NCBI GenBank assembly: GCA_029962745.1
Contig: CM057169.1
Span: forward strand, 19,184,661-19,248,660
Source: Echinometra lucunter
Lineage: Eukaryota > Echinodermata > Echinoidea > Camarodonta > Echinometridae
DNA: 64,000 nt
Reading direction: 5' to 3'
Shown one piece after another: positions 58,129 to 64,000 of the stretch (its first letter is position 1; every line of letters starts with the position of its first letter). The notes below the pieces were generated by a model, which saw nothing but the letters and a program-made list of their open reading frames with translations, did not search any database and was not told the DNA's origin. The position numbers and the translations under genes were made by a program.

Positions 58129-61100
58129 TACCAGAGATGGGATGAAAAAGAAATCAGCATCTTTGACTACTGTCTAGGATAGACTTGAAATCATATGGAT
58201 ACACTGTGTTTGATAGAATGATTGACTGTGAAATTTATTGAATATAAGTAAAAGAGATTATCTGGTTGATTTATTGATTGATCGAAAGGCTGATTGATGT
58301 GTTTGTAATGAAGGATCAGGTTGATGTTCTTGATTGCATGCCTGGTTTGAAGGTGCTTTGATGTGTTTGTAAACAATTTGTTAAACTCATTGTGGTCAGA
58401 CTCATTGATTGATTGATTAATTGACAGAGTTGCCCGAATGCCTTATTGGTTGACTGATCGATGAATTGAGCAATGGCTGAATGATTAACTGATGACCTTA
58501 ACGATTGACCGACTGGCTAAATGGTTGATTGACTGCATGACTGATATATTGATTTATCACACATTATTCTCACCCAAGCATGAAGCAGTGAACAAATGAT
58601 ATCATTAAATCCACAGAAGAAAATTGCCACATCATGCCTAGGCTATCATAATACCATCATTATTCATGGCAAATAGCAATTTCTTTGAAAGGGAGCAATT
58701 TTTCGGACGGATTGTTTAAGTTTCCCCTCTTCTTTCAATTTGGCGCAAGTCATTTTTGATACCCTGGACAAAACCAACTGGTGTTCACCCAAGCGTGAAT
58801 GAAAATTTGTTTTGTTAGTGGCGCTTGGTAGATGAGACTATTGGGCATCTATCAACATGAAAAAAATCTCCCAAATACTTTGAACTGTATTTTTGACAGA
58901 TCTTTCAAAAGTGTAACCTTTTTTTTATACACACTGTATAGTTCATGGCACAGCTAGTTCCTATCTGAATTATTTGGAGTCAAAACACTGTTTCCATACA
59001 GACATCTTTTGACAGAATTAATTAGTATACCTAATTCCCATAAACTTAATTCTCTCAAATGCTCTGAAAATGAGGGTATTGAAAGTCCCTGTCGTGGGAG
59101 GGCGGATCCCATACCCTTCCCCCGCTCGATCGCTTCGCTCTCTCGCCAAGCAGGATTCAGCACCAATCATCGCCCATCCACGAACACAAATCGACAACCC
59201 ACCCCCTCCCCCATGCCTGCGGTATTAATTCAATTACAACCTCGATTAGCATAACAATAACGACAGGCCTAATGTTAATCCCCCGTGGGCCTTCATTAAA
59301 TTTTTGAGTGATTCAAAACCTGCGCTAAACATGAAAAGTAATGAAGTCCGTGAAGGCAGCTAGCCCTGACGCTACTAATGCAACGCTTACGCGCTGTTCA
59401 TTTCACATGTATACGTTTTCTGCAACGTCACCTTTACATGATGCGTCAAAGACCGTCAGTAAATGACGTTCATAATTATCAAGGATAACACAGGGGTATT
59501 AAAATAATGGCGATGGTTTGATAAGTTTACGTAATGTGAGTACCCTCAGTATGAAAGTTCAAACTGGAAAACCTAATTCCACCTTAAGATTGATGAAGTA
59601 CAGATTTCAATAACTGCGTTTTTGTGATAAACAGCAGTGAAAGGAAGGACGGGTCATTCGCATTGGTATTAATGAAGAAAAATGGAAATAATTTCGTCAG
59701 TATAATTACACGCAAAATGCTAAGAAAAGTATAGCAAGCACTATACAAATTTAACTGTTACTATTATGATAATTTTGAGTAATCCTTTAAAAGGAATCTC
59801 TTTTTTTTTTTTTTTTGCGATGCCCCTTCGATCCCCTTAGAGAACGTTCCACATCTCGTATAAATGCACACAACTAAAATACTCCTTGACGATTCGTCGG
59901 TATAATTTGATGTCATTTCTCTAATATCAATAGGTCATGACATCACTAGTCCCGAAAAAGCTCTGACTCAAAGCTTGCGTCTGATCGATAAACGACCCTC
60001 CTTGCATGAAGGTCGTGTGGAGATCCTCCATGAGGGTGTTTGGCGTCCGGTTAGCAGACGACAATGGGACATTTATGATGCTTCCGTCGTCTGTCGTTCT
60101 CTTGGGTTTCCCGCCGTTGTCACAGCGCGTGAGAAAGTAGATCCTGGTTCTAACATGGCGAGGGCGTCGACGACATCGCAAATGATTCGACTTGACTGTG
60201 AAGGAGATGAAGAGAACATCACTGGATGTCACATGATGTTGGTTGATTCTTTTGAGCAAAGTTCTGCTTACGTTCTATGTGGTAGGAAAATTCATCCTTT
60301 TTAGCGCTCGATGGAAAATTCTGTTCTCTTTTGATTCCCTCTCCCTTCTTCAAATGGCTGATTGAATTTCGTTTAAGCTATTTTCATCCTGTATTTGACA
60401 TTGCCTGTTACATGTTATCTCATATAACATTCATTTCTTCCCGGTATCACTCTCATATATGATGCGTCAGCCGTTGACGCATACTTGTCGCAAATCGACG
60501 CCTCGTTGACTAAAGCAATGCCATACGCAGGAATTTTTTTCCGGGGGAGGGGAGGGCAAGAATAAATAAAATGTTCGAGAAAACACACGACGGCGCTTTT
60601 ACATTTTTAAAATTGAAATTTAAGGGTCTGGGCCCTCTTGCATAAGAAGTTGCGATTAAACACAACTAAAAAAATTAAACGCAAGTATACCAAATAATCA
60701 TTTCTGATCAAGTTGCGTTTAAAAAAAATTAAACGCAAGTATACCAAATAATCATTTCCGATCAAGTTGCGTTTAATTTTTTGAGTTACGTTTAGTCGCA
60801 ATTTTTTATGCAATGGGGCCCCGGTGCATACTTTGGATGGATTTTGTGGAAAATTCATTAAAAATAAAGTTGCGTTTAATTTTTTGAAAGGCGTTTAATC
60901 GCAACTTTTTATGCAAGAGGGCCCTGGGAAAAAAAATCGCTGAATCATCATATCGGCCATTGTTTATAAAGTTTAACAAATGTACACACACGTGACCATC
61001 CAACTCTGCCTCACTGCCCGAAAATCAGATGGAATGTTTTCGATTTATTTGTTTTTTTACATAAAAAGGGCTTCCCTTTCTTTAACAAATAAATATAATC

Positions 61101-63982
61101 TCCCAACCATAATATTTATGCAGAGACATTTAAAAAGGCCTTTTCTGAGTGGTCACGCACGCATGGGTGTCGATCTCGGGGGGATGGGGGATATATCCCC
61201 CCAATATTTTGATCAGGGGGGATGGCCTGTACAATCATCCCCCCAATAATTTACCATGAAAAAATGAAATATTTCATAGCCTCCTATAATCCTGGAAAAG
61301 TAAAACAAAAGTAAAGACAGAGAAAAGATAATAAAGAGCAAAGAAGCAATTTTTTTAAAAGGGAAAGGAAAAGGAAAAAGCTTTCAGGGCTCGCTCGCTT
61401 CGCTCACTCGCATTTTAAGTATTTAAACCAATGAGGTTGTAATACAATCTTCATGAAAGCAATCCGGTTTGCATATTGTCTTTCCATCAAATAGTATGCT
61501 ATTATTTTCTACTCGCATTTAATATCTTTTGTTATTTTAACCAATGCCAGTAAATATTTTTTATCAGGGTTTATTATGAAATGAAACTGATTTGCATCTT
61601 GTCTTTTTGTCCATGTACTACTGCAAGGAGTCGAATGGGAAGAAGACCCATAACAGAAGAATTTTCATGGAATAATGGCCTGTGACCGGTAGCCTATTCT
61701 TATCTTTCCAAATATGAGAAAGGATCCGATGCTAATAAAATGTATATTATCAAAATGATAGAATCGGAGTAACAGTACACTAGAACCTAGCTGTTCTCAG
61801 CATTAAAAAAATAGCCCTTTCTAGCTCTCTCGCTCTGCTCGCTTATAGAAAACAGATAAAAAGGCAAGCGCTCTTATTCCGTCAGCGACATGTCCGAATA
61901 TTGTAATATTTTAACAGCGAGATGTAAAGCTTTTCTCGAATACAGGTAAATGGTACATCATAAAATTAATCTAATTTACTTTGCTGGAAATTCTACGTTT
62001 TACTAGAAAGAAACAGAGTTTTTATCGGTAGCTCGCTTCGCTTTCTCATAGAAACAAAATGGTTTTAGATGGCAAACGAGACACCAAAAAGGTGATCAAA
62101 ACTATTCAGATATCTTTGAGGCTATCAAAGAATGTAATTTTTTTCCTCGCTCGCTGCGCTAACTCGAATATGTAATGTAGATATTTCATTGACCTACACT
62201 GGATTTTTATAACAAAATAACACTTCATCACTAAAGTGTGTTTTCCCCTATTCGCCTCCCTCGCTTGTAATATTTGAAATAGGGTGGTTTAGGAAAGTAA
62301 CAATTGGACCAGCGAGGTGCTGAATTAGTCAAACTTTTTATATTGCTTGTGTGTATTTTGAGGACAATAGCATTTCATTTATAGCTAGAAAGTGGAATTT
62401 TCGGCTCGCTCGCTTCGCTCGTTCGCAAAATAAAAAACGGGATGGTTCGTACTCTACGTAAAGGTTCGAGTCCTCTACACTTCCCATTCAAGTAATGAGG
62501 ATGTACGTCTGCGATATTGTTTGAAAACAATTTTTGTGCGGTTAATTGGAGGAACGTTAGATTAGACTAATATAATACAGAGATATGGGCAGCAAAAACA
62601 GGTCCTACCCCCCCCCCTTGCATATTAAGTCTATCCTTCACGTTTGAACCTACACACCTTTTCCCCGATCGGTCGCTTTGCTCCGCCGTCAAGCGTATTC
62701 GGCATCAGTCATCCCCCCCCCCCCCAACCGCGAACAGAAATCGACACCCATAATAATATGTCTTGTTTACCCAGGGTAGTCTCTTCAGTACTAAATACTG
62801 TTCTCCCAGAGGGCCCTGCAAGAATATGTATTGATTAATTGCCATTTGGGCTAATTTTCTTGATGGGATTGATTAGCGCAGGTAAAAACCACTGACGCAA
62901 GTTAAGTGAGACTTTTCCCCTCTTCTCTTCTCGCCGAATTCAGGTCAGGGTGTATGCGCATCCAACCCATGTTTGAATGGAGGCTCCTGCTTGTCACATC
63001 CATCGAACCGATTCAAACCGAAGTGCTCCTGCAACATTGGTTTTATCGGATTTCGGTGCGAATTCCTAACATCCTGCAAAGGTTGGCGTGATATCGGTTT
63101 TAATATAACTGGCAAGTACGTGATCAAAACGGATGAAAACGGTGAGCCGTTAACAGTCAACTGTGACATGGAAACCGACGGGGGCGGTTGGACAGTCATT
63201 CAGGTAATCATTAATGCCCAAGCGTGCATGGATAGACTTGTCGGCGCGAAATTCAACAGGTTTTTTTTTTTTGAAAACGCAATGGGCCATGGGCGAAGGG
63301 GGGGGGGCGGATATTTGCCGAAAATGATCATTTATTGTACATGAATTAAGATGTAAAGGCATATTAGTGATTCAGAATAGTATATTTCTTACGTACATGC
63401 ATGTTTTCCCCCTCCATAGGTCCCCATTTTTTCCAGAAAAGTGCCCCTTTTTGCTGATGCCCATCTAACACCACCGGGGGGGGGGGGGGGTTTTATAATG
63501 AAATGAGAGAGAAAGAGAAGGGAGATGGGAATCCGAAATCCCATATTCTGACTCCAGTTTAAAACTTGCTGCCTATACTGCATTATTAGGCACCCGCCCC
63601 TATATGGGTGTCGTTCATCAAAAGCCGGGAATTACGATACAGACATCTACTGTCGATTTTCATTTTAAATTTATACTGATTACCCATAATGGAAGATATA
63701 ATTCATTTCAACTTGTGTTATGAATTTCAATTTCCGTTACTTTATTTTACAGCGTAACTCGCAGGCAAATTTGTTCTTCAGGAAGGGGCGAGGCGTGCTT
63801 GGGGAAGACAGTTACCGCCGTGGTTTTAATTTCTCGAACGGAGACTTCTGGTTGGGACTGGAGAGAATCCTGCAGTTGGGACCTTTTCCTGTCAAACTGA
63901 GGCTGGACATAAGTTTGCTAATCTATACGCCATCTAAAGTATTTGCTTTATATGATTTCTTCTTGATGGATGCTCATCATGG
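51374..63982 (+). CDS. Secreted SRCR / EGF / fibrinogen-domain protein (5' part, runs off the right edge)
   Basis: Exons by splice sites and phase: 51374-51397, 51520-51562, 53561-53710, 54861-54932, 55632-55658 (uncertain), 59934-60281, 62944-63203, 63753-63982; 1,154 nt, 384 residues so far. A signal peptide (basic MKNQGKFQ, then hydrophobic residues 9-29) targets it outside the cell. Next come a Cys-rich EGF-like stretch (~68-105), an SRCR domain (~118-220), a classical EGF domain (226-261) and the first half of a fibrinogen C-terminal domain (from ~266). The last has [15 protein letters not shown] and [13 protein letters not shown] and FReD domains bind proteins and carbohydrates, and many echinoderm members act in innate immunity or matrix. 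All phases join cleanly with or without the 27-nt exon. The calcium site and binding pocket of the FReD lie outside the window. The exact family member is unknown. Confidence 0.85.
52063..52421. mobile_element. ~358-bp inverted-repeat element rich in GGTGCA motifs (intron 2)
   Basis: CACTAAGAAAAAAGGTGCAA at the left pairs with the inverse of the right end (…CTTAGTG), continuing to AAATGCAACACTG / CAGTGTTGCATTT. GGTGCA/TGCACC recurs a dozen times inside. The CACTA start is suggestive, but no 3-bp target duplication was seen. Confidence 0.8.
52422..53560. other. Intron 2 remainder, AT-rich
   Basis: A poly-C run near 52869, a poly-T acceptor tract at 53533-53555, otherwise nothing recognisable. 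Confidence 0.45.
53561..53710 (+). CDS. Exon 3: mature N-terminus
   Basis: Codes the end of the signal sequence, then [16 protein letters not shown] and an acidic/basic linker ending AKKRVCAPP. Acceptor TTTTGTTAG, donor CCAT|gtaaga, phase 1 in and out. Two cysteines. Confidence 0.7.
53711..54860. other. Intron 3 with GAT/ATA microsatellites and TTGGTCAA motifs
   Basis: A degenerate ATG/ATA tract (53770-53935) and a stretch at 54225-54435 where TTGGTCA(A) recurs in both orientations, perhaps a worn inverted-repeat element. Confidence 0.5.
54861..54932 (+). CDS. Exon 4: atypical EGF-like segment
   Basis: Reads (S)[19 protein letters not shown] then SCRK. The spacing C-x4-C-x5-C-x8-C resembles the first half of an EGF module. 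Acceptor TCTCGTGTAG, donor AAGA|gtaagt, symmetric phase 1. Confidence 0.75.
55632..55658 (+). CDS. Candidate 27-nt microexon 5 (uncertain)
   Basis: TTTTTCAG precedes and GTAAGT follows; it codes (I)CYIPGGPC(G) in phase with exons 4 and 6. It would add two cysteines and complete the EGF-like module. It lies within a probable transposon, and skipping it also keeps frame. Confidence 0.4.
55720..55870 (-). mobile_element. Probable LINE 3' tail, minus orientation
   Basis: On the minus strand it ends GAACTGAATAAAGACGAATT followed by GAATTGAATT, the usual form of a non-LTR 3' end with short tail repeats. No coding part is left. Confidence 0.4.
57230..58956. mobile_element. 1.7-kb foldback element centred on an (AT)n tract
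   Basis: The outer arms (57270-57490 and 58675-58905) share TTGGGAGATTTTTTCATGTT, AAACAAATTTTCATTCAC, TTTTGTCCAGGGT and ATGACTTGCGCCAAATTGAA in inverted order. Inner arms are degenerate AATC (57680-57950) and GATT (58200-58560) repeats. The exact middle is an (AT)n tract at 58075-58128. GTTCCTAT flanks both sides (57222-57229 and 58957-58964). Confidence 0.82.
59085..59225. repeat. GCTCGCTTCGCT-family repeat fragment
   Basis: CGCTCGATCGCTTCGCTCTC, TCAGCACCAATCAT and ACACAAATCGACA match the right part of the copies at 50170 and 62395. Confidence 0.65.
59934..60281 (+). CDS. Exon 6: SRCR domain
   Basis: 348 nt, phase 1 in and out. Reads [46 protein letters not shown], then [13 protein letters not shown] and SAYVLCG. 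The WxxxDA.VVC.SLGF and LxCxGxExxxxxC signatures identify SRCR. Only four cysteines are present, versus six (type A) or eight (type B) usually. One exon for one domain fits group A gene structure less well than group B. Confidence 0.9.
60630..60924. mobile_element. MITE with internal duplication (intron 6)
   Basis: GGGCCCTCTTGCATAAGAAG on the left pairs with TTTTTATGCAAGAGGGCCC on the right. Inside, an ACGCAAGTATACCAAATAATC unit is duplicated, and a second right end (TTTTTTATGCAATGGGGCCC) ends near 60820. Confidence 0.85.
61171..61420. repeat. GGGGGATATATCCCCC / GCTCGCTTCGCT repeat, intron copy
   Basis: GGGGGGATGGGGGATATATC and GGGGGGATGGCCTGTACAA match 24108-24170, followed by GGCTCGCTCGCTTCGCTCAC at 61388 as in the 24-kb copy. 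Confidence 0.7.
61421..62394. other. Intron 6 segment with repeated TCGCTTCGCT punctuation
   Basis: CTCGCTCTGCTCGC, GCTCGCTTCGCTTTC and CTCGCTCGCTGCGC occur about every 120-270 bp between AT-rich blocks, suggesting one degenerate tandem family. Confidence 0.5.
62395..62760. repeat. GCTCGCTTCGCT-family repeat, copy at 62 kb
   Basis: Matches 50170-50520 block by block, with an extra ~70 bp (62550-62635) in this copy. Confidence 0.75.
62756..62830. repeat. Dispersed repeat fragment, copy B of 38640-38715
   Basis: ATGTCTTGTTTACCCAGGGT, CTCTTCAGTACTAAATACTG and TTCTCCCAGAGGGCCCTGCA parallel the 38.6-kb copy, also beside AAT units. Confidence 0.7.
62944..63203 (+). CDS. Exon 7: EGF domain and start of fibrinogen domain
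   Basis: [20 protein letters not shown], then [13 protein letters not shown], is a textbook EGF module (six cysteines). It is followed by [18 protein letters not shown] and [16 protein letters not shown], the N-terminal FReD signature. Phase 1 in, phase 0 out; acceptor TTCAG, donor CAG|gtaatc. Confidence 0.93.
63753..63982 (+). CDS. Exon 8: fibrinogen domain, middle part
   Basis: Reads [43 protein letters not shown] and [10 protein letters not shown]. This fits the FReD middle (WxxYKxGFG...EFWLGNDKIH...LRI(D/E)), though it lacks the tryptophan-rich strand seen in many members. It ends CATGG|gtaaat in phase 2; the C-terminal third is off the window. Confidence 0.88.
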
Positions 63983-64000
63983 GTAAATAAATATAAGTAT

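Overview
The window is animal nuclear DNA, most likely from an echinoderm and probably a sea urchin. The genes have short exons and long introns with GT-AG splice sites. The proteins are deuterostome-like (POLD3, PPM1L, a CCDC160-like protein). One gene joins SRCR, EGF and fibrinogen-like domains, a kind of secreted protein expanded in sea urchins. Introns and spacers are crowded with small inverted-repeat transposons, a pearl-like (Helentron-type) element with a 160-bp tandem core, a tRNA-derived SINE, ATT/AT/CT microsatellites and ACATGTAC runs. The species itself cannot be proven from this sequence.

Layout. 1-5.5 kb: two copies of a ~1.1-kb repeated segment, the second interrupted by a 1.8-kb pearl-like element. 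5.5-9.1 kb: the putative start of an unrecognised minus-strand gene (first coding exon at 5521-5682, possible non-coding exon near 8868), head to head with POLD3. 9.09-16.69 kb: the complete POLD3 gene (+, 11 coding exons, 486 residues), with several transposons in its introns. 16.7-20.6 kb: 3' flank with at least four miniature transposons. 20.61-21.63 kb: an intron-less CCDC160-like coiled-coil gene (-), tail to tail with POLD3. 21.7-34.4 kb: no gene seen; repeats include a transposon carrying telomere-type repeats nested in another transposon, a SINE and a nested foldback element. 34.4-49.15 kb: PPM1L (-), a membrane-anchored PP2C phosphatase in 3 coding exons (377 residues), with introns full of repeats. 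49.2-51.3 kb: repeats. 51.37-64 kb: the 5' part of a secreted SRCR/EGF/fibrinogen-domain gene (+) that runs off the right edge.

The genes do not form a pathway. POLD3 is a replication factor, PPM1L a signalling and lipid-traffic phosphatase, the CCDC160-like protein is of unknown role, and the SRCR-FReD protein is a candidate recognition or extracellular-matrix protein. The most unusual content is the variety of foldback and nested mobile elements, several with target-site duplications that can be read directly, and the chimeric SRCR-EGF-FReD gene. Exon boundaries were derived by hand from splice signals and reading-frame continuity. No alignment or database search was run.
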